Part shown: in pieces, positions 1-6,679 of the stretch
Numbering within the stretch: position 1 is the stretch's first letter
Layout of the letters: each line of letters begins with the position of its first letter
Assembly (NCBI GenBank): GCA_016934435.1
Contig: JAFGSU010000294.1
Location: 1 to 9,019 of the forward strand
Direction: 5' to 3'
Source: Candidatus Zhuqueibacterota bacterium
Lineage (GTDB): Bacteria; Zhuqueibacterota; Zhuqueibacteria; Residuimicrobiales; Residuimicrobiaceae
DNA length: 9,019 nt
Program-made: the position numbers and the translations under genes
Notes under the pieces: generated by a model
The model's database searches: none
What the model was told of the DNA's origin: nothing
The model's input: only the letters and a program-made list of their open reading frames with translations

Positions 1-344
1 GCAGCGTTTATTTCGGCTTTAATTTCGGCGTGTTCAGCGGTGGTATCGGCATCTATGCCGGCGTTGGCGCATTCCTGACTTCCATCCCCGGTGCGGAATC
101 ATCCGTAGCCGCTGGCGTTCCTCTGCCGTTCCCGTTTGTCCTTGCCAATATGGGTGTGTCGCTAGACGGCGAAATCCTCTGGGGACTGGTTTCTGCCTCA
201 GCATGGGTCAATCTGCAATTCGCTTTTGGCTCCTATAACTATTTTCAGGGCACGGCCGGATTGGAGGGCTGCGTCTTGTGGGTGCTGTGCGCCAGTGTCG
301 ATGTGACCGTACGTCTCGATCAAACCGGATTTCATATCTATTAA
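1..344 (+). CDS. 3' end of an unrecognised beta-rich, probably exported protein (5' partial)
   Basis: The frame is open from the first full codon at base 3 to TAA at 342-344, giving 113 residues of a longer protein. A GTG at 30 lies inside continuous coding sequence and is not a convincing start. The tail is rich in Gly, Ser and aromatic residues with alternating hydrophobics (for example YFGFNFGVFSGGIGIYAGVG), the look of beta strands in an exported or outer-membrane protein. No catalytic motif or known domain is recognised. It lies 15 bases upstream of the FN3 protein, with a strong ribosome site in the gap, so it is likely co-transcribed with the two exported proteins that follow. The export prediction is inference from composition and context, because the N-terminus is outside the window. 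Confidence 0.7.
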   Translation, partial: SVYFGFNFGVFSGGIGIYAGVGAFLTSIPGAESSVAAGVPLPFPFVLANMGVSLDGEILWGLVSASAWVNLQFAFGSYNYFQGTAGLEGCVLWVLCASVDVTVRLDQTGFHIY

Positions 345-359
345 CAGGAGGAAAAAACC

Positions 360-2804
360 ATGTTTAAGCGAATTATTTCGTCCATCCCGCTGTTCCGGGT
401 CGCTGTAGCGTTTTTCCCCCTGTTGGTCGCGCACAGCGTTTGGGCGGACTCTTTTCAGGTTGTGGCACTCAGCGACAGCGCCGGCATCGGCGCCAAAGCC
501 ATGGTATTGCTGGTGTGGAAGGAGGCAAAGGATGCGGAAGGATTTAATGTCTATCGTAAAGATGCGGCAACGGCATCCTACTCCAAGTCCCCGGTCAACA
601 GCGCTCCCATTCGCTTGATCACCGATTGTGAGGCGATTAAGCGAATTATGCCTGAAAGGTCTGAGGAGTGGGAACAGCTGTCGGCTTTGCTGCAGGCCGG
701 ACTGGGCGGCAGTCGGTCATCAAAATTTAGAGTGCCGGGCATCGAGCGCAGGAAAACTTATACACCATGCGATATCGGCAGTGTCAGCAAAGAAAGCAGC
801 CCCTATCAGCAGATACAGATGTTAGCCCAGCGCTATTACAAAGTCGCGTTGATTTTAGGCCAGGGATATATTGACAGACCCCTGACCACCGGCAGCACCT
901 ACTGGTATCAGATCAAAGCCCTGAGAGGACGTCGGGAGGAGATCGTCGCCAGCGATATCCGGGTGGTAGCCGGTGTCAAGACGCTGTTACCGGCGCCGGC
1001 CGATGTGCAGGTGACCGCCGGCGATGGCCGCGTGATGGTCACCTGGGATTCCGTGCACAACGCCATCGGATATGATGTGTTTCGGCGCAGATTGCCTTTT
1101 ATGCTGCCGGCGATTCAGGTGAACGAGGGCGTGGTAACCACGCTGCTGACTCATGATCTTGAGGGCGATACCATCATAGCGCCGCGATATGGAATGGTCG
1201 ATTTTCAACGCTACAATGAGGCCGGCTATCCCACCACCCATGAAGTGAATGGCGCAAACGTCAGTGGTCCGGCGAATGGCGTTCAATATCAATATCAGGT
1301 ATCGGCGCGCAATATGCTCGGCACACCGGGGCAGAAAAGCGGCTTTTCTGCTACTGCCAAACCGGAAGATAAAACCCCACCGGGATTGCCCACCGATCTC
1401 AAAGTGGAGGCTGTGGGGCAAACCCTCAAAATCACCTGGTCGCAGGTGACCCTGGATCAGATGGGACATGTGGAAGTGGCCGGCATCAAAGGATATGATA
1501 TCTATCGCGCATCCACGGTATCCGCTATACCTGTTACCAAACTCAATCCGGTCATAATTCCGCAGCCGTCGCTGCCGTCGCAAAAGGTGGAATATGTGGA
1601 TAGCGATCCCGCCATTATTTCTCACTATGGGGAAAAGGAATTTTATTACCGCATCAGATGCTATGATATGAAGAACAACGCCGGCGCCATTTCCGCCGCA
1701 GCTTCGGGTCATGTGGATGATATTTATCCGCCCGACCCGCCCGATAATGTCGATGCCGAAGGACATAACACCTATATCCGCGTTTTCTGGGACCTGAACA
1801 GCGAACCGGATATCGAGTCCTATCTGATTTATCGCAGTCTCTGTCATTACGGCCGCTGGCTGCCGCCGGAACAGGAGAAACGCACCGGCATCGATTGTGG
1901 TCCATTCGTGTTGATCTCCGAAATTACGCATACAGCGGCCAAAGATTCCGCCTCGCGCTATGGCCGGGCTTGTTTTAATGATTTGACCGTGCCGGCCGGT
2001 TCCCCCATCTGTTACGCCTACTGGGTTAAGGCCAAGGACAAGAGTCAGAATCAGAGCGGCGATTGGCCGTATCCGAATCCGGTGAAAGAAAAGACCATTT
2101 GCCAGCGCTTGCGCGACGAGACGCCGCCGCCGCCGCCGATTGTTTCGGCCCTGCAGGCGCGAGATAATGAAATATACATCGAATGGGTTGATGCGCCGTG
2201 TCAGGATTTGGGCGCATTCCACGTATACCGCGCCGAACAGGAGACCGGAACGTACAAGTGGGTCGGCGGTGTGACGGTTGTGGAACCGCCCGCTTTACCG
2301 GTTTATCTGACCGCGCCGTTCAAACCGGCGATGCCCTGCGGCTGCGACAGCATTCCCCTGGTGCCGCACGAAGGCATGAAATCGGGATCCTTCACCGACA
2401 AGCAGGCTGATCCCAATACCATCTACTGGTATCGCGTCACCTCCGTCGATCAGAACGGCAATGAACACGATCCGCAGAAATCGGTGCCTTACAGTACCTT
2501 CACGTTTCGCTCCCTGGGCGCGGCGAAACCGACTATTATATTGCCTATCGGCAAAGTGGCAACCGGTTGCGGTCTGGAGTTGAAATGGACCCCGATGTAT
2601 AATGCAGCAGAACACATGGGATTTGTCGTTTATCGCAGCGATAGCGAGACGGGCATCTATCGGCAAATCAGTCCGATATTGCAGACCAATACCTACATCG
2701 ATGATACCATTCATGCCAGTGTTACCTATTGGTACAAGATACAAGCATTCGACAAGCTCGGCCGCACGTCGCAACTTTCGGCACCGGCCAGTGCAATATT
2801 TTAA
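360..2804 (+). CDS. Secreted protein of six fibronectin type III-like modules
   Basis: 814 residues. Start ATG 360 is fixed by AGGAGG at 346-351 and by a signal peptide (basic MFKR, hydrophobic core, probable cleavage after the Ala near residue 29). The rest is a chain of FN3-like modules. Each has a core Trp strand, a 'GF.VYR' or 'GYD.YR' strand and a 'TYWY.I.A.D..G..S' strand. Approximate spans are 36-205, 209-335, 340-450, 456-580, 588-715 and 723-814. Several linkers are Pro-rich (PPDPP, TPPPPP). Module 1 carries a long insertion between its YR and YWY strands, and modules 4 and 5 have Cys-bearing insertions. The last module ends at the stop codon, so there is no C-terminal sorting domain, LPXTG motif or anchor. 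FN3 chains usually act as spacers or binding scaffolds outside the cytoplasm. The ligand cannot be read from sequence. It is followed 13 bases later by the Cys-peptidase-like gene, suggesting one operon. Confidence 0.85.
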   Translation: MFKRIISSIPLFRVAVAFFPLLVAHSVWADSFQVVALSDSAGIGAKAMVLLVWKEAKDAEGFNVYRKDAATASYSKSPVNSAPIRLITDCEAIKRIMPERSEEWEQLSALLQAGLGGSRSSKFRVPGIERRKTYTPCDIGSVSKESSPYQQIQMLAQRYYKVALILGQGYIDRPLTTGSTYWYQIKALRGRREEIVASDIRVVAGVKTLLPAPADVQVTAGDGRVMVTWDSVHNAIGYDVFRRRLPFMLPAIQVNEGVVTTLLTHDLEGDTIIAPRYGMVDFQRYNEAGYPTTHEVNGANVSGPANGVQYQYQVSARNMLGTPGQKSGFSATAKPEDKTPPGLPTDLKVEAVGQTLKITWSQVTLDQMGHVEVAGIKGYDIYRASTVSAIPVTKLNPVIIPQPSLPSQKVEYVDSDPAIISHYGEKEFYYRIRCYDMKNNAGAISAAASGHVDDIYPPDPPDNVDAEGHNTYIRVFWDLNSEPDIESYLIYRSLCHYGRWLPPEQEKRTGIDCGPFVLISEITHTAAKDSASRYGRACFNDLTVPAGSPICYAYWVKAKDKSQNQSGDWPYPNPVKEKTICQRLRDETPPPPPIVSALQARDNEIYIEWVDAPCQDLGAFHVYRAEQETGTYKWVGGVTVVEPPALPVYLTAPFKPAMPCGCDSIPLVPHEGMKSGSFTDKQADPNTIYWYRVTSVDQNGNEHDPQKSVPYSTFTFRSLGAAKPTIILPIGKVATGCGLELKWTPMYNAAEHMGFVVYRSDSETGIYRQISPILQTNTYIDDTIHASVTYWYKIQAFDKLGRTSQLSAPASAIF

Positions 2805-2817
2805 AGAGGAGTGAGCT

Positions 2818-4434
2818 ATGAGAAAGGTTCTTCTCTTTTTGTGGATAGGCGCCATCTCGGTGCAAATGACTGCGGCCGCCGATTTCGATCCGAAAACCGA
2901 TGGCTGGGATTTTTACAATTTTCTCATGACCACCGATAACACCGTGCTCTGGGGGATATACAGCAAATCGTTTCTCGGAATTGCCAATACATATGCAGCG
3001 GCTTCGGTGGAAGACCAATTGTTTTTCGATCTGGTGATATCGCGCTACGCCGGTCATGCCAACTGTTTCGGCATGTCCAATCTGGCCATTATCTGCTACA
3101 AAGAAGGCGGGCATCTGTCCGCCTGCAGTCCGGTGTGCACTTATGAGGGCGACCTGAGTCCGACTCATGCCGGTCCGGATTTGAATATGATCCGCGAGTC
3201 CATCGGCATCATGCACCTGCGCCAGCTAACGCAGAAGATGATCAGCCTGCTCATCGAGCGGTTCACCGACAGCAAGTGGGACAAACCCAATGAGGCATTC
3301 GGCCAGATCAAGACCGAGATCGCCACCAATGGCGCGTCCCTGGTTTCGTTCATGCCGGCATCGGTAGCGGCTGCTGAGGCGGCCATGAGCGGCGGGCAGG
3401 AAGCGCATACAGTGGTGGCGTACAAGGTGGAGGAATCACCGGGAGCGTGGTACAAAATCTATGTGTACGATCCCAACAGGCCGTACAGCACGGAGAGTGC
3501 CTTTTATGATGGCACCGGTAAAATCAATTTCATCTACGTCAACCAGGCCAGCGCCACATTGGATTGGCATTATCCGGATGATTATCCGCCGGGCACCAAC
3601 AGCTATGGATGGGAGGGCAGTTCAGCCGGCCCGTGGACTTTTATTCCTTCCACTTCTTATGATGCGCGTTTCAAGGACGATCACCCGCTCGATGCCGGCT
3701 ATATCACCTCGCAACTGGGGCAAATATTCCTCAGCGGCGACGGCGAGGTGACCCAGATCGAGGACGAAACCGGCAGACGATTCTACAAGCAGTCGGCTTC
3801 GGGATTGCAGTTTGAAAAAGATCCCAATAAACGCATGCTGAATATGATCCGCTGGCCGTTTTTCCACGCCGGCAAAGGCGAAAAACTGCCGGAAGTGTAT
3901 TTCATGCAAAATCCGCAGGGAAAATCCTTCAAGATACAGATCGCCTCGAAATCGGGGAAATATGATTGCCGGTTGCTGCAGAAAGGCAATTTCATCAAAA
4001 TGGAAGCGGGAGGGAGCGGCGCCGGCCGCGATACCCTTCAGATCGCCGCTTTTGCGACCGAAGAGCAGACTCTGACCATCGGCTCACAGCGGAATCTTGC
4101 CAATGTCAGGGTGGAATTGTTCAAGCGGTTGGCTGATCAGACGACGCGGACGTTTATCCTGTCGGACGTCACCGTGACCAAATCCGCGCCGGTGCAGATG
4201 CAGTGTGTGGACTATTTCAGTTCGCTGGCTGTGAGCAGTCCCCGCGCCGAGGTGCGGTACAAATTGGAGATGGCGCAGAAAATAGGGGACAGGGTCGAGC
4301 GTTCGCCGGTGCAATCGTTTACGGTGCCGGCCGGCAAACGACAACTGCTGCGGCCGCTGGATTGGGAGAATTTGAAAGACAGTGCTATCGATAAGGTTGA
4401 GCGGGAGGTGTTGAAGAAGGTACAGCCGAGATAG
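2818..4434 (+). CDS. Exported papain-like cysteine peptidase-like protein with beta-rich C-terminal half
   Basis: 538 residues. ATG 2818 follows AAAGAGGA at 2803-2810. The N-terminus is a signal peptide (MRK, hydrophobic stretch, probable cleavage near residues 20-21). Residues about 28-240 show the order expected of a papain-fold enzyme: Cys83 in NCFGMS before a hydrophobic helix, His197 in EAHTVVAYKV, and Asp218 (with Asn220) in YVYDPNRPY. This C...H...YDPN pattern recurs in secreted C39/papain-like peptidase domains; that assignment is from memory of the pattern. Cys93, Cys103 and Cys107 may form disulfides. From about 300 to 538 the protein is beta-strand rich, without a recognised domain, and ends in a charged helix. 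It closes the operon. It could be an active peptidase, a transglutaminase-like enzyme or an inactive binding relative. Export is well supported; activity is not. Confidence 0.75.
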   Translation: MRKVLLFLWIGAISVQMTAAADFDPKTDGWDFYNFLMTTDNTVLWGIYSKSFLGIANTYAAASVEDQLFFDLVISRYAGHANCFGMSNLAIICYKEGGHLSACSPVCTYEGDLSPTHAGPDLNMIRESIGIMHLRQLTQKMISLLIERFTDSKWDKPNEAFGQIKTEIATNGASLVSFMPASVAAAEAAMSGGQEAHTVVAYKVEESPGAWYKIYVYDPNRPYSTESAFYDGTGKINFIYVNQASATLDWHYPDDYPPGTNSYGWEGSSAGPWTFIPSTSYDARFKDDHPLDAGYITSQLGQIFLSGDGEVTQIEDETGRRFYKQSASGLQFEKDPNKRMLNMIRWPFFHAGKGEKLPEVYFMQNPQGKSFKIQIASKSGKYDCRLLQKGNFIKMEAGGSGAGRDTLQIAAFATEEQTLTIGSQRNLANVRVELFKRLADQTTRTFILSDVTVTKSAPVQMQCVDYFSSLAVSSPRAEVRYKLEMAQKIGDRVERSPVQSFTVPAGKRQLLRPLDWENLKDSAIDKVEREVLKKVQPR

Positions 4435-4547
4435 TATTACTCTGGCTGAGCGATTCATTGACATCCTGATGTTATCCAATAGTAATAACGATGATACTTT
4501 TGCCGTGCATGGGCTGTGTTGATGTATGCGGCGTTGAAGAGATTGTC

Positions 4548-4575
4548 ATCGCGCCGGAGCCATCTCCGGCGCGAT
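4548..4575. terminator. 12-bp GC-rich inverted repeat between convergent genes
   Basis: ATCGCGCCGGAG (4548-4559) and CTCCGGCGCGAT (4564-4575) are perfect reverse complements around the loop CCAT. The hairpin lies 113 bases after the stop of the peptidase-like gene and 127 bases beyond the stop of the convergent mgtE gene. Position and strength suit a bidirectional transcript end. No T run follows on either strand, so it is not a textbook intrinsic terminator. It may instead stabilise a 3' end or be a dispersed palindromic repeat. Confidence 0.55.
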
Positions 4576-4660
4576 CAAATAAAGCCCATCTGGAGAGACA
4601 GTGGAAAAATATAATACAAACCCAAAGAGCAAGTTGAGGATATAAAGTCCTAAAAATCTA

Positions 4661-4672
4661 TAAAAGCTTTTA
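4661..4672. repeat. Short perfect palindrome TAAAAGCTTTTA
   Basis: A 12-base self-complementary sequence 30 bases beyond the mgtE stop, in AT-rich DNA. Read on the - strand it is followed by TAGATTTTTAGG, so it could act as a weak transcript end for mgtE. The stem would be only four A/T pairs with an AGCT loop, so the role is doubtful. Confidence 0.2.
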
Positions 4673-4702
4673 AAGAGGATAAATCAGCAGCTGTCCTACC
4701 GA

Positions 4703-5962
4703 TCAGATCAAAAACAGCGTCGCCAACAGCAACAGCAATCCCATACTGGCTACGTCGGTGGCGGTGGTGAGGAAGATGCTCGAAGCCGTAGCCGGATCCG
4801 CTCCCAGCCGACGCAATGTAATGGGCACGATGGCACCGAAAATGCCGCTGATCACGCAACTGCCGGTCATGGCCGCCAGGACGATTAATCCCAACGGCAG
4901 GGCCAAGGTATTGCCCTGACTTTTTGCCAGCAGAAACATGGCCATGCCCGCTACCAGGCCGATGATCGCGCCATTCAATAAGCCCAGCAGTCCTTCCTTG
5001 GTCAATAATGTACGGGCCTGTCCCTTTTCGAATTCTCGCATCGTCATGCCGCGGATGGTCACCGCCAGCGCCTGGCAGCCGCTATTGCCCGACTGCCCGG
5101 CGAGCACCGGCAGGAACGCCGCCAGGATGACGACCTGGTCGATGGTATTCTGGAACAGACTGACAACGGCGCCGGCGATAAAGGCGGTCAGAAGATTCAA
5201 CTGCAGCCAGGGGTGGCGATATTTGAAACTCCGAGGCCAGGGGGTGGACAGTTTTTCTTCCTTCTCCACACCTACCATACTTCCGGCCTGAGCGCTGATT
5301 TCGATGGCCTGCGCCTCAAACAGCCGATTGCCACGGACGAGTCCGACCAGTACCCCGCCTGCATCGGTGACCGGATAGACCGGAAAATGTTTGGTCAACA
5401 CCTTTCGCATGGCATCCATCAGCGGCATGTCGGCGCGCAGACTAAAGGGTTCGCTCACCATCACCTGGCTTAATGTTATATCCGGATCGGCGAAGAGCAA
5501 ATCCCGCATCACCACCACGCCGATGAGCTGGTTTTTTCGGTCGACGACATAGCCGTAGGTGATGAACTCGCGTTTGACCAGCTTGCGCAGTTTTTCGATG
5601 GTCTGCCGCACCGTCATGTTGGGCGAAAAAACCGCCCAGACCGGATCCATGAGGTGGCCGACGCTGCCTTTGGGAAAAGTCAGATTCAGCGCCCATTGCG
5701 TACGTACTTCTCTCGGCAGCGCCGCGGTGATTCGTTCTTTGTCCGCAGGGGGAACGACCGCCAGGATATTTTCAGCGTTGCGCGGTCCTATCAGCCTGAG
5801 CGCCCGCATGGCGAGATCGGTGTCGATTCTGATTAAAAGCTTGCCAGCCGCGTCCGCATCCAATTGAGTCAAGGACTGGGCGACGTCTTCAGGGATTGTC
5901 GGTAGGTGATGGTTGGTTTCCAAGTTATGCTCCATGCCGAAATGAAATTCATCCGTCTTCAT
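4703..5962 (-). CDS. mgtE: MgtE-family magnesium transporter
   Basis: 419 residues, stop TGA at 4705-4703. MgtE proteins are homodimeric inner-membrane Mg2+ channels gated by cytoplasmic Mg2+. Visible parts in order are a short helical N domain (about 24-98, with repeated LDADAAGKLL-like units), CBS 1 (about 101-165), CBS 2 (about 167-220), a linker, then five membrane helices (about 257-274, 276-290, 325-346, 352-378, 398-418). Diagnostic motifs are the PWLQLN entry to helix 1, LPVLAGQSGNSGCQ, RRLGADPATASS and TTATD; Asp403 aligns with the pore Mg2+-binding Asp of characterised MgtE proteins. It is slightly shorter than the usual ~450 residues, mostly at the N domain. The ATG at 5962 has only a weak purine-rich site upstream. 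A second Met at residue 10 has none, so the longer start is kept. The gene converges on the FN3/peptidase operon and looks like an independent housekeeping unit. Confidence 0.92.
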   Translation of the reverse strand: MKTDEFHFGMEHNLETNHHLPTIPEDVAQSLTQLDADAAGKLLIRIDTDLAMRALRLIGPRNAENILAVVPPADKERITAALPREVRTQWALNLTFPKGSVGHLMDPVWAVFSPNMTVRQTIEKLRKLVKREFITYGYVVDRKNQLIGVVVMRDLLFADPDITLSQVMVSEPFSLRADMPLMDAMRKVLTKHFPVYPVTDAGGVLVGLVRGNRLFEAQAIEISAQAGSMVGVEKEEKLSTPWPRSFKYRHPWLQLNLLTAFIAGAVVSLFQNTIDQVVILAAFLPVLAGQSGNSGCQALAVTIRGMTMREFEKGQARTLLTKEGLLGLLNGAIIGLVAGMAMFLLAKSQGNTLALPLGLIVLAAMTGSCVISGIFGAIVPITLRRLGADPATASSIFLTTATDVASMGLLLLLATLFLI

Positions 5963-5988
5963 TAATGAAATGATTCTTTTTGCTGGAT

Positions 5989-6017
5989 AAAATACGATGT
6001 TAACCAGTCAAAATCAA
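5989..6017 (-). promoter_or_regulatory. Candidate sigma70-like promoter of mgtE
   Basis: Read on the - strand: TTGATT (6017-6012), 17-base spacer, TATTTT (5994-5989). Transcription would begin near 5982 and give a leader of about 20 bases before the mgtE ATG. Both boxes are 4 of 6 or better, with ideal spacing, in AT-rich DNA where chance matches are frequent. Confidence 0.35.
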
Positions 6018-6109
6018 GGTAAAATCATATCAACCATCGAATGTCAACTCGTTCTTTGAACTGTTTCAAGGTATTTTAATGAATATCAGTCATTTTTCTG
6101 ACTTTCATG

Positions 6110-6138
6110 TTGACTTGATTCAATTTTGTAAGTATATT
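6110..6138 (+). promoter_or_regulatory. Near-consensus sigma70-like promoter
   Basis: TTGACT (6110-6115), exactly 17 bases, TATATT (6133-6138): 5 of 6 matches in each box with optimal spacing. Transcription would start near 6144. There is no reading frame of note directly downstream and the kinase start is about 600 bases away. An intrinsic terminator lies only about 85 bases downstream. The short inverted repeat AGTCA-TTTTTC-TGACT (6088-6103) just upstream could be a regulator site, though that is speculative. Confidence 0.5.
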
Positions 6139-6143
6139 ACAGT

Positions 6144-6228
6144 ATTCAAAGGGGCAGTTTAACATATTATTTCAGAACGGGCTGGAAAGGCATATATAAG
6201 GTGCTATACCTTGATTATGCCTTTTTTT
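6144..6228 (+). ncRNA. Candidate small RNA of about 85 nt
   Basis: The interval is bounded by the TTGACT/TATATT promoter and an intrinsic terminator, and has no ATG-initiated frame with a ribosome site. The 5' part (6144-6185) is A/U-rich and mostly unpaired by eye; the 3' part is the terminator hairpin, a layout typical of bacterial trans-acting small RNAs. No known RNA family is recognised. A terminated leader of a longer transcript is the alternative. Confidence 0.4.
6186..6228 (+). terminator. Intrinsic terminator with two-part stem
   Basis: AAAGGCATA (6186-6194) pairs perfectly with TATGCCTTT (6216-6224). Inside a 3x3 internal loop, AAGGT (6198-6202) pairs with ACCTT (6208-6212) around GCTAT. 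A run of seven T (6222-6228) overlaps the stem end. This is the best intrinsic terminator in the window. It faces the + strand although no + strand gene ends nearby. Confidence 0.65.
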
Positions 6229-6266
6229 ATTTCTACACAATTCCTTTTCATTTTTTTACCTAAAAT

Positions 6267-6282
6267 AAGGGGCTCCTTTTTT
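6267..6282 (+). terminator. Weak small hairpin followed by T run
   Basis: AAGG (6267-6270), loop GGCT, CCTT (6275-6278), with T continuing to 6282. The stem is only four pairs, so it may be a back-up to the stronger terminator about 40 bases upstream or simple chance. Confidence 0.25.
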
Positions 6283-6291
6283 CTGTTTGTT

Positions 6292-6400
6292 GGGTTTTTA
6301 TAAAACTCTCGCAAACGATAAGACACCGAGCTATGCTCTAGTCCAGGGTGTACCTTCCATTCTCCGCCTATGCCTGACTTGAGAGTTTTAGGGTTTTTTA
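6292..6400. repeat. 90-bp inverted-repeat unit flanked by direct repeats (MITE-like or structured RNA)
   Basis: TAAAACTCTC (6301-6310) and GAGAGTTTTA (6381-6390) are perfect inverted ends of a 90-bp unit. GGGTTTTTA (6292-6300) directly precedes it and GGGTTTTTTA (6391-6400) directly follows it, as a 9-10 base target duplication would. Inside, ACACC (6323-6327) pairs with GGTGT (6347-6351), enclosing GAGC-TAT-GCTC (6328-6338). No reading frame is inside. Two readings fit: a miniature inverted-repeat element left by a transposon, or a folded RNA whose closing 10-bp stem followed by six T acts as a terminator. No transposase lies in the window and only one copy is visible. Confidence 0.4.
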
Positions 6401-6410
6401 ATCAGGTTGC

Positions 6411-6466
6411 CACGGTCTCAGAGTGTGTGAAAACGGACAGATCCTGGATGTTGCCGTGTTTTTTTT
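6411..6466 (+). terminator. Possible hairpin followed by eight T
   Basis: CCGTG (6454-6458) can pair with CACGG (6411-6415), or its first four bases CCGT with ACGG (6433-6436), and is followed directly by eight T (6459-6466). Both stems are short with large loops, so the fold is uncertain. The T run after a GC stem end is the main support. Confidence 0.3.
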
Positions 6467-6521
6467 GCGACAACTCTGGATGTCTCAGCCTAATAAAAAC
6501 AAATACATGCTGAACATCCGG
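6444..6521. repeat. Repeated word CTGGATGT with an inverted partner
   Basis: CTGGATGT occurs at 6444-6451 and again at 6476-6483. ACATCCGG at 6514-6521 can pair with either copy (one G-U pair). With the second copy, CAG (6486-6488) also pairs with CTG (6510-6512), giving a stem-loop over 6476-6521. No T run follows. It may be an RNA fold in the kinase leader or DNA half-sites. Confidence 0.35.
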
Positions 6522-6661
6522 GGCATAAAAATCGCGCCTCCCGGGGTTGATTGAACCTTGTCACACAGTCTCTCTCCGTGATAACCTCACTCCAGACGCT
6601 TTGCGTCGTGTCGGCTGTAAATGCGTACAATTTCTGGCAACATCTAATACTCGAACCTGCT

Positions 6662-6679
6662 GCAGATCGAAGCAGATCG
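6662..6679. repeat. Tandem direct repeat GCAGATCG-AA-GCAGATCG
   Basis: Two identical 8-base words start 10 bases apart (6662 and 6672), about one helical turn, 75 bases before the kinase start. Such in-phase repeats often bind two subunits of a regulator on one DNA face. No matching regulator is present in the window, so function is inference from spacing and position only. Confidence 0.35.

Noticed and set aside
2122..2139. CCG triplet run in the FN3 gene as a phase-variation tract
   Set aside because: Triplet changes would not shift the frame; it simply encodes the Pro-rich linker between modules 4 and 5.
987..2222. 411-residue reading frame on the - strand
   Set aside because: Lies wholly antisense to the well-supported FN3 gene; its His/Arg/Ile-rich composition is typical of a shadow frame.
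2295..3216. Overlapping - strand frames of 186 and 164 residues
   Set aside because: Antisense to the FN3 and peptidase-like genes and crossing their junction; no domain or ribosome site.
6019..6047. Perfect TTGACA on the - strand (6047-6042) as the mgtE -35 box
   Set aside because: At 17 bases spacing the -10 position reads TTTTAC, and the better TATGAT-like match is only 12 bases away.
5963..6110. Possible Mg2+-sensing (M-box) riboswitch upstream of mgtE
   Set aside because: The conserved AGGTGAGGCT-type core is absent on the - strand and the best promoter leaves only about a 20-base leader.
6601..6631. TTGCGT ... TACAAT as a kinase promoter
   Set aside because: The -10 box is good, but the -35 matches only 3 of 6 with a 19-base spacer, too weak to list as a feature.
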